Shown here in pieces: positions 12,757-25,020 of a DNA stretch of 64,000 bases. Position 1 is the first letter of the stretch. Each line of letters begins with the position of its first letter. The position numbers and the translations under genes are program-made. Source of the stretch: Hyaloscypha bicolor E (taxonomy: Eukaryota; Ascomycota; Leotiomycetes; Helotiales; Hyaloscyphaceae); the NCBI RefSeq assembly GCF_002865645.1, contig NW_020194558.1, forward strand, positions 1,516,014 to 1,580,013, given 5' to 3'. The notes under the pieces were generated by a model that saw nothing but the letters and a program-made list of their open reading frames with translations, was not told the DNA's origin and did no database searches.

Positions 12757-13345
12757 AGCTTATAATTTAAAACTAATTTAATATTAATTTAAACTCGATT
12801 TGAAATCGATTTAAGATTAGATAATTTAAGTTCTTAAATTCGATTTTAAGTTTAAGCTAGCTTATAACTATTTTAATGTTTTATAAGTAATTTGAAAAAT
12901 GATTTAGCGGTTAATAAGTAATTTGAAAATGTTATATAACTTATATATATCGTTCCTTCCTCTTTAATTTACCTTTCTAATTAAATCCTATTACTTAAAT
13001 TTCGCTAGAGTACTAATAATTTAATAAGCCACGCTAGCGTCTTATAACCCTTAAAATCACGTGATTTAGCATAACATATATATAAAGGCGCTATAATATA
13101 TAAAGATAAAGATATATATTAATTAATTTAAAAATAAAAATAAAAACTAGATTTTTTTAGGATTTTTAAATAAAAGTTTTAAATCTAGTTTAAATCTAGT
13201 TTAAACTATTAAGCCAATACCTGTTTTATTATAATAAAATAGGTTGAAATTAAATCTAAGCTCGATTTAAACCGGTTTAAAATCAGGACTTAAACCTAGC
13301 TTAAAAATATCTTAAGCTTAATTTAAAATAGTTTTAAATTAGTTT
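12757..13345. other. Palindrome-rich AT stretch, unassigned
   Basis: No gene is visible in these 590 bases. The stretch is built of TTTAAA-containing motifs and contains perfect palindromes: TTTAAACCGGTTTAAA at 13266-13281, AAATCACGTGATTT (with an E-box core) at 13054-13067 and ACGCTAGCGT at 13031-13040. A 15-base motif, AAGTAATTTGAAAA with one extra A in the first copy, recurs about 30 bp apart near 12885 and 12917. A TATA-like run TATATATAAAGG lies near 13076-13087. It retains CpA and TpG, unlike its neighbours. It could be a small inverted-repeat element, or a leader or promoter belonging to the copia element downstream, but no LTR match to the copia 3' end was found. Confidence 0.4.
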
Positions 13346-13360
13346 AAAATATTATAAGAA

Positions 13361-16300
13361 AGCAGTAAAGTATTAATCTTATAGAAAAATACTATTTATT
13401 AGATTATACTATTTATAAGATATATCTTATATCTAAGAGCTATTAATTATTATATAATTACCTAATTAAGCCAGGAAAATATAAGATAGACCTAATCTAC
13501 TCGAATATAGTAGGCCTAATACTTGTACTAGGCTATAATAAGAGCCGGTACCTAGTTATCTTTATATATAATTACTCTAAACTTATAGTAGTTTATCTAA
13601 TTAAGGCTAAAAGCAATATAATAGATAGTTTTATTTACTTTAAGAAATACTATAAATAGCCAGACCTGGGCTAGGTTATTAAGTATCTCTATAATAATAA
13701 TAGAAGGAAATATATTACTAGTAAGTTCTAGAAAGTACTTTTTAAAAGAGAAGTCAGGTAGAAGCTAACCGAGCCATATATCTCTCAGATAAACGGTTTC
13801 ATAAAGTGCCTTAGATAGACTATTTACTATAAAGCGGCCCCGCTCTTTAAGTATACTAGTCTTAACCTCAAGTTCTGGCCCGAGGCTATTAAGTATATTA
13901 TATATCTTTATATATAGAGCCCCTATTTCAAGATTAAGAAAACTTTATTTAAGGCATAATATGGCTATTACTTATATATTAATTATCTTTATATATTTGG
14001 CTTTACTATTTATTATAATAACCCTGGGAGATTATAAAAGCTCATTTGTAATAAGGCTAATAAGAGAATTCTTATTAGATATAAAAGAGATATCTTATAT
14101 TATATCCTAAAGCCAGATAAACGGGTTTGCTATATTATAATTTTATAAATTATTAAACGAATACTTTAGTAATAATTTAATCCAGAAGATATCTAGGAAA
14201 AAGACCCGAATATAGATTACTTTACGGATCTTATAAGACCCGGAATTCGCTATATTTTTAAATATATTAAGCCTATTCGAGTTTTAATTATACTTAGCCT
14301 TATTTAAGGAAAGAAATATCTACTAAATAAAAACTAGTTTATTTAACTTATAGCCAAGATATAAGTATTATTTTATGAGTCTTAGCTATATTTAAGGGCT
14401 CCTGTCTTATATCTACTAGTTCTAATTAGCTCTGGGCCTCTCCTAAGCTCTCTTTAGCTACTAAGCCTTAATATCTCACCTTTTTATTCGTTTACTAATT
14501 AAGGAGTCTGCTCGCCCGTCTAATTATAGGCCATACTATTATTAATTTACTAGAACCTCTAGTAAGCTTCACCTATTTCTTATAATAACTTTTAATACGA
14601 GTTTAGTAGTTCTTTTCCCGAGAGAGTAATATATTCTTCTCCTAAACCTCCTCTTATTCTAACGGCTTCAAGCTATACTTCACTTATCCGGAACCCGCTA
14701 TTAGCTTAGCTACTAGCTCCAGGAATATCTTAGCTATAATTCTCGCGATTCGTATTTATTAAATACTTCCCAGAAGCCTCTCTAGTAATTAATTCTATAC
14801 CTTCTCGCTTATAGACCATCTATAGCTTTGCCTAGTAAGGCTCATTTATTAAGCTAAGTCTATAGGCTTTCTGGGAAGATATCTCGCCAGAATAAGAGCC
14901 TTATTTTCTATAAGCTATTAAATAAGAATACTTCTAGTATCCGGAGCTCGATTCTGACTTTAAGGAACTAGAGAATCCGGAAAACTTATACTAGGCTTCC
15001 TTATATCTATAACCTATAGTAGAAAATAAGCTTATCTATAATTTCGAGAATATCTTCTCTCTAGAACTATTTATAAATCCAGACCCTGATTTCTACCTGC
15101 TCTTAGAGAATAGGAATACTAATTCTTTTAAGTATATCCGTTACCCAGAACTCTATTTATAAACTCTTCTTTCTTTAGTTACGGATATAAATAAACCAGA
15201 ACTATAAGCTTATGAATTCTCCTTTTATAAGTTCCTCTATTAAGTATCTAATTCTCCTAACTCTCTTATATTCTATCTTTTCCTAACCTATTTCTCTATA
15301 TTTAATAAACCTTCTCTTCTTTTATTCTTTAGTTAAGCTAATTCCTATAAGCCTTTCGAGCCACGAATATTATAAGAAGCTAAGAATAATAGATAATAGA
15401 AATAGTAGAAATAGGTAATTCAGGAGAAATACTAGTTTCTAATAAAGAACGGGACTTGAATTAAGTAAAACTACCTATTAAATTACTAAGTACTTATAAA
15501 TAAATAGGTCTTTAAAATCAAGTATAAAATATATAAAGAGATTCTCTAATATAAGGCCCGCTAGGTTATTTATAGGTTTGAGTAAAAAAAGAGCCTGAAC
15601 TTTTATAAGACCTTTATTTCTATAATTAAGCCTATATCTTATAAGACTATTTTTGCTCTTATAATTATATATAACTAGGAAATCAAATAAATAGATATTA
15701 AGACCGTATTCTTATATAAAGATATAGATAAGAATATCTGGATTAAATTCCCTATAGGCTATAGGGTCTTTAAAATAGCAAAGCTAAGGAAAGCTTTCTA
15801 TAGTTTAAAGTAATTCCTATAAGTCTAGTATAATATACTTGCTATTTTCCTGGCTTTACTTGATTTTAAATCTCTTAATACTAATTCCTCTATCTTTTAC
15901 TAGAATAATATAATTATTATAATCTATATAAATGATTTCCTAATTACTAGGGCCTCTAAGCCAGATATTAATAGAATTAAGGCCGCTCTAAATAAGCGGT
16001 TTAAGATATTAGATCTTGAAATATACTACTTTTACCTTAGGATAGAAATTATTTATAATTATCTATAATAGATCCTCTGGCTCTTATAGAAAGCTTATAT
16101 AGAAAAGGTATTTTAGGATTATGGTTTTGGCTCCTATAAGTCTGTCTCTATACTAATAAAAACCTCTTCCCGGCTTATATCTATAAATAATCAAGCGGAT
16201 TAAATACTTTGCTATAAGTATTAGTTTATTATAGGCTCCCTAATATATATTATACTCGGTACTCGTTCGGACCTTGCTTTTACGGTCTTAATAGTCTTAT

Positions 16301-16878
16301 AGTTCTCTTTAAATCCTAATAAGACTCATATAAGAGCCATAGAACGAATTCTCTGATACCTCTATAATATAGCGGATCTAGGGCTGGTTTTTCGCAGTAC
16401 TTTATAGCTACTTTCTGGTTATATAAACTCGGATTAGGCCGGGAATTCAAATACTCATTAATTAATATCCGGATACGTTTTTAGCCTTAGAAATACTACG
16501 ATCTCCTGGTTCTCTAAGTAATAGCTCATAGTCTCTTTCTCTACTTATAAGGCGGAATATATTAGTTAAATAAATACTACTAAAGAAGCGACTTGGTTAT
16601 AAGGTTTTCTTAAATAAATTAATTCGGGAGATCCCGGCCTTAGTATTATAATTATTTATAGGAATAATTAAGGGGCTATTATACTTACTAAAAATAATTA
16701 GTTTTATAAACGAGTTAAGTATATTAATATCTAGTACTATTTCATTCGTAAAAAGCTTATAGAAAGACGAATTAACCTCTGCTATATTCCTATATTAGAG
16801 TAAGTAGCAGACGGGCTTATAAAGATACTATACCGGGATAAATTTATAGTATTTAGAAAGGCTATAGGAGTGAAATGA
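13361..16878 (+). pseudogene. Copia pol remnant (IN-RT-RNase H)
   Basis: Translation across stops gives an integrase core (GYNKSRYLVIFIYNYSK near 13530-13580; PYISQINGFIK near 13770). The metal-binding Asp positions read Asn (YSNIVG, FIYNYS), a GAY-to-AAY change of RIP type. The RT follows: DIKTVFLYKDIDKNIWIKFP near 15690, KAFYSLK near 15800 and YINDFLITRA near 15935, where the usual YVDD reads YIND. A copia RNase H follows: SGYVFSLRNTTISWFSK near 16470, then YKAEYI and TKEATWL. The reading frame ends at TGA 16876-16878 after VADGLIKILYRDKF. Many stops make it non-functional. Confidence 0.75.
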
Positions 16879-16917
16879 GATTATAAGAGCTAGAATTCTC
16901 GGTATCCAGAGGAGAGA

Positions 16918-17321
16918 TATAGTAGTTTTACTATATAATATTTATATAATTCGAATTCCGCTCGGATAGTTTAATTTATAGCTATCTAATTAGCTTAGTT
17001 TATCCGATTACTTTCTGTCTTTTTCTTTATTATGGTTTATTATTCTTCTATAAATTATCTTTTCTCCTATAAAGGGTTTTAGCTATAGTTTACTAAAGAT
17101 AGCTCGTTCTATTTATATATAAGAGCTAGTCTCTGCTTTCTTATATATATAGATCTTATAGGAGCTTTTAATTATATAAGAGTATTAAAAAAGTAATATA
17201 TAAGCCTAGTATATATATATAAATATATATACTAGCTACCCGATTTATATATATAATATATATTAAAGAGCTTTATTTTCTTATTTATATTATATACTTA
17301 ATATATACTTTTATTCTCTTA
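16918..17321 (+). repeat. Putative 3' LTR of the copia element
   Basis: It is inferred from position: it follows the pol stop and the polypurine tract, and starts with TATAGTAG, which could be a RIP-changed TG terminus. There is no second LTR in the window to confirm it. The right border is set by the start of LINE D homology. Confidence 0.4.
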
Positions 17322-18990
17322 ATATTTATAAATATATATTATTATATAATTCTAGCTAGGTTTTCGATTTAATATAAGATTCTAAAAGTAGTTTATATTC
17401 TAGTTTCTTAACTTTATTAATTTTAATTTCTAGGAAAGTAAAAAAGATTTTTATTAATTTACGATTTAATATAGTAATAGTAATAGCTATTTTAGCTAGT
17501 TTATTTACTTTTTTGTTTTCTATTATATTTATATATTTTAAAATCCAGATTAGCTCTATATTAGTTCTTTTAGCTTTAAGGGCCTTAGTAGCTAATATAG
17601 CTCTAATTTATTAACTTTATTCTAGTTTATTAAAAGAAGTTTTTAGTTATAATAAACTAGCTTAGTTATTTATATAAATATTAAAAAGCTCTTTTCTTTT
17701 TACTTTATTACTAGTATATTTAATAGCCCTAATAATGCCTTTTAGTTCTTTATTATTAATTATAGTATTAGTTTCTATATTTCGGCTTTTTTTATATTTA
17801 GCTATAATTAATATATAAGGAATTTTATAATTATAAACTATAAGTTCTAGGCCTATTTCGATTTCTTTTTTAGTTTAAGATTCGTTTATATATATATAGA
17901 TAATATAGAGCTATTATTATATAAAGTCTTTAAATAGAAATTATATAATATAATAGTTTCTTTTTTAGGCTATTTTAATATAGTAATTTTATAAAGTATT
18001 TTTTTATTTTAGGAAATAAAATAAAAATATCTTATAGTTTCTAAATTCTTAGAATCTATAAGGTTTTTAATAAAATTAATTATAATTTCAATTCGAGATA
18101 TTTTAGTTATATAATCTTATTTTAGATTAGTATTTAGACTATAAATAAAATTTATATCTAATTCTATTACTATTAAATATTTAGATCTTTAGAAAAACTT
18201 CTCGAATTTTAGTTTAATAAAATACTTTAGACTTAATTTAAGAATATAAAAGGCATATTAGTAATAACTATAATTTAGCCTTATAATAGATAGAACTAAA
18301 GCTAATTTGACCTTTATAGAAATAATAGAAGCAGTTTTAAATACTTCTAAGGTTTTTCTTAGAACTAGGTTCTATATAGCTTATAAAGACTGAATTTGAG
18401 CTTTATTTTAAGTTTTTTACTATAGTATAAAACTATAGTCTATTATATTAGTAATATAAGCTAAATATAGCTATCTAATTATATAATATATTTATAAGTC
18501 TTTATATTTTATAAAAGGCTTGTTTTATTTTAGAAGCCCTATAGGCTATATATTTCTTAAATCTGAGATTCTTATTAAAATAGATCCCTATTTATTTAAT
18601 TACTTTACTAGGGAAAACTAGTTCCCTATTAGGTAATTTTAAGCTAGGTTTATTTTTAGAATTATTAAAGTAAATAAGCTTAGTCTTATTTATATTAAAG
18701 CTAATAGTATTTTTATTTCTTAAATTAATTATATTTTTTATTTCCTGCTTTAAGATCTTTATATTCTTTTTAAGACTTTTAGAAATAATAATAAGAGTTA
18801 TATTATCTAAATAGGATTTAAAACTAATATTTACTAACTTAAATAACTCTCGAATATAAATTAAAAATAATATAAGTAATATAGAACTATCTTATAAAAT
18901 ACTAGTAAATAAAGTATAGATTTAAATACTTTAATACTATTATTAAAAGCTAGTTATAATATCCGATTATCTAGAAATAATAATATCTAG
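17322..18990 (-). mobile_element. LINE D, 3' piece (RNase H to RT), minus strand
   Basis: This is heavily RIP-mutated minus-strand LINE sequence collinear with 7370-9040 of LINE C. It covers most of the RNase H region and the 3' half of the RT. Its own 3' UTR is missing because it stops at the copia element. At 18990 it is cut by LINE E. The continuation of the RT upstream sequence is found at 27318. Confidence 0.85.
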
Positions 18991-19266
18991 AAACTGAGAA
19001 TATAAAATATTTTCTTTTATATTAGATATTATATAAGAAGAAATAAATTAGATTATTTAGTTTATTTAAAGATAGCCTAGATACTAGTACTTTTAATCTA
19101 TAATTACTATTATATATAGAAATTAGAATATTAAATATACTAGTATTCTTAAAAGAAACTAGTATATATATAAGAAAATAATATATTAAGAGAAGTATAA
19201 AAGTAAAGAAAATAGAAATAAGAGAAAAGAAATAGGGAAAAGAGAAATAGGAAATAGGAAAGAAAT
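18991..19266 (+). mobile_element. LINE E, left piece: 5'-truncated LINE inserted in LINE D
   Basis: It starts inside the C-terminal zinc-finger region of ORF2 (equivalent of 34615 in LINE G) and runs through the C-terminal codons to 19266, where gypsy F is inserted. The remainder lies at 27118-27317. The truncation at the 5' end is typical for incomplete reverse transcription. Compared with intact copies of LINE D's region, a few bases of the target seem lost and no TSD was found. Confidence 0.8.
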
Positions 19267-19564
19267 TATAATATATATAGGGTCGCATGTGACTTAAGGG
19301 CATATAACAAATCTCGGATATTACGGGTATTAATTAGGGAAATCGGAGGCCCTTTAATTTTATAACTAATTACTATTTATATTATAAGTATTAGGCTTAT
19401 AAATTACTAATTATATATATGTTATCGGGGCCTCTTATTTAGAGAGGGCTTCCCTAGACCTTATAGGAAGAATAGAGATTAGTTCTATACTGAATTTAAT
19501 ACTATAGTTTTATAACTTACTAATTTATTCTATTATCTTATTACTTACTAATAAATACCTTATA
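19267..19564 (+). repeat. Gypsy F 5' LTR
   Basis: This 298-bp LTR matches 26820-27117 over its whole length. It starts TATAATATATATAGGG and ends CCTTATA. The TG and CA termini appear RIP-changed to TA, while the other LTR still ends in CA. Differences from the 3' LTR are mostly transitions in both directions between the copies, so both LTRs were mutated separately. Confidence 0.92.
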
Positions 19565-19599
19565 AGCTAATCTCTCTATCCTTAAAGGAAATAGTTTAA

Positions 19600-21070
19600 T
19601 AAGTAATTATATCTCGAAATCTGCGAAATATATGACTTCTTACTAAAGCTATTCCTATAGAGGAAGTTAATTAGATTAACCCTAATATAGGTAATAGTAA
19701 AGGCTCGTCTAATACTTTTAATAGGGCCTCTCAGGAGCCTCCGAGAGCCAGTAATAATAACGGAAATAATCCCGGTAATAATTAAGATACTGAGATTAAT
19801 ACCCGAATTACTACCGTCTAAGCTACGAAATAGGACTTATATACTAAAGTCAAAGCACTCTAACGAAAGCAAGAATTAGTAAATATAATTAACTAATATA
19901 TTCTATAGTTAGAGTAATATAAGAGTATTCTTAGGGATATCTTATAGTTTATTATATCTCGTAAAAACTCTATTTATAAGTTTACTCTATTTTCCTTATT
20001 AATTCCTACTAGGGAACTTCCTGAAATAGGATTAGAACCTATCTCTTTTCCTAATATAATAAGCTTTAAAAGTAATCTTAATACTATTTATTAGAAGCTA
20101 TTATATAATATCCTAAAGATATATTTGGATTAAAAGAAGCTTTTTAAGATTTGAATACCTGATTTATATTATGGAAAATCTCTTAAGAAATAGAGAATAT
20201 TTATATTTTCCTGGAAAGTAGTTTTTAGGACCTAACCTTGGATTTATAATAGATACTTTTCTAGAGTTAACTCTATTATAAGTGCTTTTAGGAATAAACC
20301 TTATAATACTTAGGAGGCTATAATAAAGTAAAGCCTACTATTATATAAGGTCTATTAGAAGTAATTTAAGGCCTATTTGGCTAATATACTTTAAGTATCT
20401 CAAACCTATTAATAAGATATTTTTAAGGAACTTCGAGATCTTTATTAGAAAGATAAGGAGATAGTTACTAAGTTATATACTCGGATAATTAGTCTTAAAG
20501 TTAACTAGAACCTATATCCTAAAAGAGACCAGATCCGGATTCTTAATACTATTTTATCTAACTATAAGACTTATTAGATACTTATATCTATTTTCTTAGA
20601 AGATAAGGCAGTATCTATTTCCGAATAGCTTAAGAAAGCTCAGAAAGCAGAATATATTACTTATTCTAAATTAAGAAAAGTAAAGACAGGAAAGTCTAGT
20701 AAGAGTAACTCTGTCCCTAAAGACCCTAACTTAGTAAATTCTGATTTATAAGGCTATTAAAAAAAGAAGAATAAGTTCCGAAGATTATATAAGAAATTCT
20801 TAGATAGTACTTTAGCCTTTTTAAGGCCTTAATAAAGTACTAGTTCTATTTCAGGTATAATTTATTAGACTTATAGATAGAAAGAATACTTCTCAGGAAA
20901 TATAAAGTATTTCAAGTATACTAAATAGGCTTAGTAGAACCCTAATAAGGCCAAAACTATAGAAGAGTTAAGGTATCTATAAAAGCAGGTTAATACTATA
21001 GCTATAAAGAAGTACTTTAGAGGAAACTCTCCTAAGGAATAGGGAAAAGGAAAGGCCAAATCTTAAATAT
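19600..21070 (+). pseudogene. Gypsy F gag remnant
   Basis: This is the gag region by position between the 5' LTR and protease. Translation gives an alpha-helical, charged stretch with repeated stops, and near 20870-20950 a Lys-rich C-terminal part (KEYFSGNIKYFKY) in which the expected zinc-knuckle Cys residues are probably Tyr. Gag would form the particle that packages element RNA. Sequence support is weaker than for pol. Confidence 0.55.
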
Positions 21071-21099
21071 TAATAATTTTGGCTATAATAAAAAAGGCA

Positions 21100-24000
21100 T
21101 ATTACTTTATATAATTATTTAAGTAAGATTAATATAGCCAGAAGTAGGTATCTTAGAGATATATAGCAGACTTAGTAATACCGGATTAGATTATAACTTC
21201 CTTAATAATAATTAGGCTTAAAGCCGGGGCTTTATTATTTTAGCTAAATATAACTAAGAATTTATAATCTTTTATAAGAACTAATTTAAGATCTATTAAG
21301 CCTATAATCTTAAGGTATTTATTATAGATAATTATAGTAAGATATATTCTTTTAAGCTCCGGTTCTATAAGTATAAGAATATTAGCTCTTATAGCCTTAT
21401 CTTTAGTATAAAATTTTATAAAGTAACTCTTATATAATATATAGACTATATTAAGAAATAATAGATATATATACTTATATAGCCTAATAATATTAAGATC
21501 CTAATACTAAAAGAATTTAGTAAAGAGCTTAACTAGTATCCTAAACTAGTACCTCAAGTCTTATTCTTAACTAAAGGCAAATATAACTATTCTAGATAGT
21601 AGGCTTTATATATTTATAATAATTATTAGATCTCTACTTTATTATATAATTCTAGTAATACTAAATAGGAGTTTTTAATATAGCAAATTAATACCTTCTG
21701 GAAAGGGGCCTTAGAAATACCTATTTATCTCCGGAATAATAAATATAAAGATTTCTTAGAGGTTTTTAACTCTAATAAAGCTTTAGAATTTCCTAATCTT
21801 AGCAATATTAAATACTCTATTAATATAGATAGTATAGTCCCGTATAAGCCTTTATATAATCTATTAGAGACCTAACTAGAAGTATTATATCTATATTTAC
21901 AGGATATATTTTATAAATATTAGATAAGGCCTAATAAAAGCCTAGTAAAAATGCCTATTCTTTTTATTTCCAAGAAAAATAAAGGACTATATCTTTATAT
22001 TAATTATTATAGACTTAATTAAGTTATAATCAAGAATTAGTATCTGCTTCCTTTTATTAATAAGATTCTTAACTAGCTCCAAAAAGCTAAGATTTTTATA
22101 AAGCTAGATCTTAAGAATATATATTATTAGATAAGAATTCGTAAAGAATATAAGTAGAAGATAGCTTTTAGGACCTGCTATAGCTATTTTAAATATCTTA
22201 TAATATCTTTTAGGCTAGCTAATATACTAGTTATATTTCAAGTATATATTAATATTATACTTATAGGGCTTCTGGATTATTTCATAATTATTTATTTAGA
22301 TAATATCCTTATTTATTCCCGAAATAAGAATAAATATTATAATTATATTTGCTAGGTATTTATTTAGACTATATAAAAATAATCTGTTTTATAAACTTAG
22401 TAAATACGAGTTTAATATTAGGGAAGTCGAATTTTTGGGCTTCCTTATTAGAATAGAAAATATTTATATAAATCCTAAATAGGTCTATAATATTATTAAA
22501 TGGCCAGAACTAGAATTATTCTATAATATTCAAGTATTTCTTAGATTTACTAATTTCTATTATAGGTTTATTTACTATTATTTTCAGGTAATTATAGGCT
22601 TAATAGATCTCTTAAAAGAAATAGAAAAGGGCCGGAAATCCGGTCTCTTTATATAAATAGATAAAGCGACTAAAAGCTTTAAGATATTAAAAAAGCTTTT
22701 ACTATAATACCTATTCTAGTCTATTTTAATTCTTTCAAGAAGATTTATATTAAAACTAATATATTGAAATTTGTAATTACTAATACTATTTTATAATAAG
22801 TTAATCCTAGTAATAGCCCGAAAAAATACTAGTATCTAGTAGTATTCTGGTTCCGGAAACTTTCTAGAGCTAAATATAACTATAATACCTATAATAAGGA
22901 GCTACTTGTAATTATTAAAGCCTTTAAGTATTAGTATTATTACCTTAAAGAGTCCAGGTTTATAATTAAGATTATTATAGACTATAATAACCTCTAATAT
23001 TTTATAGAAATAAAGTATCTAGAGAGTTATTAAGTATATTAGGTAATATATCTTATAATATATGATTTTAATATTATTTACTATAGAGGCGCCTCAAACC
23101 TAGTAAACGGACCTAGTAAAAGACCTAATTATAAAGAAGGTCCTATTAATATAACTTGGCTTCTAATCTTTTAGAATAAGCTAAAGAAAGCTTTTATAAT
23201 TATAATTCAGAAGTTCTTATAAATATCTAAAGAGTTTCCTCTTTAAAATAGGTATTATTTAATACTTACTATATTCGTAATAGCTAAGAAGAAATATTTA
23301 TTATAAGATAAGTAAATAGATTATCTTATAGATTTCTTAATTATAAAATTAATTAAGAAACAAGATATAGGAAGATGCCTTAAAGGCTCTATTACTATAA
23401 CTAAGGTAATAGGAATATCTATAACTATATTACTTAATAGAACTAAAGATTTCTTAATTTCCCGAGTTTTTAAATTAGATAATTACAAATACCTAATTCC
23501 CTGTATATAGATATATATAGCTACTAAAAGAGCCATAGTACTAGCTTCTCTATCTGAATTCCTTCTAGATATTATCTAGATAGCTTAAAGAAATAATTCT
23601 TAATATTAGAATATTATAAAATAGAGGCTTAGTAAGAAAGATACTAAGGAAAAAGAAATCTAGAAAAATAATTCGGGCCTACTCAGGTATTATTCAAGAA
23701 TTATTATACCTAATAATCCCGCTTTATATTAAGAAGTCATAAAGCTTTATTATAATAACCTAATAGCCGGATACTATAGAGTAAAGAAAACTCTCGAGTT
23801 TTTTAGAAAGTTCTAATATTAGGAGAATATAGAAAGAGATATTTATAATTATTATTAAGAATATAATATTTACTAGAGAATTAAGGCAAAGAGGCATTTA
23901 CTATATAATCTGCTTAGTAGTTTATTATAGCCTAAGAAACCCTAGAGTAAGATCTCTATAGATTTTATTATAGATCTATTACTATATAAGAATCCGGTAA

Positions 24001-25020
24001 GAGATCCCGATTTTAATATAATTCTTATAATTATTAACTAGTACTCTAAAATAGCAAGGTATATTATATATTATAAGACTATTAATTCTCTAGAGCTTAT
24101 TAAGATTATATAAGAATATGTTTTCTTAATCTTTGGCTTTCCTAATAAAATTATTTCTAACCGAGAAATAGTATTTACTAGCTAGTTCTAGTCTGCTTTC
24201 TGCTTTTATTTAATATATAAATAGTATTTAAATATAGTTTATTATCCTTAGATAAATAGTTACCTAAATAAAAAGGCAAAACTAGGCCCTAGAATATTAC
24301 CTGAGATATTATTATAATACCTAAAAGAATAACTAGTTTAAGAAGTTATCTTTTATAAAATTTATATATAATAACTCAAAATATTAGATTTTATAAAATA
24401 TATTTTTTTATATATATTATAAATACTATTCTTAATTTCTATAGAATCCTAAAAACAGGATTATAGAAGAAGTACTAGCTATATATAAGAGGCTAGAAAC
24501 TCTTAAAGTAAAATAGAAAAAGCTTAAGAATTTATAGTATTATATATAAAATAATTAGGAAATCTATTATAATAAGTACTAGTTAGCTAAATACTATTTT
24601 AAAAGAGCCTAGATAATACTATTAATAAGAAATATTAAACTTAAAATAGGAAAGCTTAAGCCAAAATTTATAAGTCTATTTAGGATTCTTAAATATATTA
24701 GTAATTTAGTATATAAGTTAGAACTATTAAGTATATATAATTATTTATATCTAACTTTCTATATTTCCTTTTTTAAAGAATATATAATAAAAAAGAATTA
24801 GAAGCTATACTTATATTTTTCCGGAGAACTTCCGGAATTAGTAAATAATAATAAAGAATAAGAATAGGAAATAAAAGCTATTATTAATTACTAATAAGAT
24901 AATAGAAATAAGAAGTAATAGTATTTAATTAAATAGAAAGCCTGGTTTAAAAATTATAATACCTAGTTACTTACTTTCCCTAATTTTAAAAATTTCAAGA
25001 AACTTCTGAAATTATATAAC
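21100..25020 (+). pseudogene. Gypsy F pol remnant (PR-RT-RH-IN-chromodomain)
   Basis: The RT is clear at 21840-22350: PILFISKKNKGLYLYINYYR, then KIFIKLDLKNIYY near 22090 and IIYLDNILIYSRNK near 22290, where YLDD reads YLDN. RNase H lies at about 22700-23110 (ELLVIIKAFKY). The integrase occupies about 23660-24330 (GYYRVKKTLEFFRKF, RIKAKRHLLYNLL, SKISIDFIIDLLL, FGFPNKIISN). A chromodomain-like end at 24870-25000 reads YLIKWKAWFKNYNTW; in chromoviruses this module directs integration toward modified histones. Dozens of stops make it non-functional. Confidence 0.85.

Larger units (their letters stand above)
13346..17321 (+). mobile_element. Ty1/copia retrotransposon, 5'-truncated and RIP-mutated
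   Basis: This is a copia-type element whose integrase, reverse transcriptase and RNase H are recognisable in the order expected for copia (integrase before RT). No gag and no 5' LTR were found: sequence at 12757-13345 does not match the putative 3' LTR. A purine-rich tract AGAGGAGAGA at 16908-16917 is the likely plus-strand primer site, and the 3' LTR would start just after it at about 16918 and run to the junction with LINE D near 17321. The left and right neighbours are different LINEs, so the locus has been rearranged or deleted around it. Confidence 0.75.

Noticed and set aside
19022..19303. 93-codon open frame on the minus strand
   Set aside because: Antisense reading of LINE E ORF2 and the gypsy F LTR.
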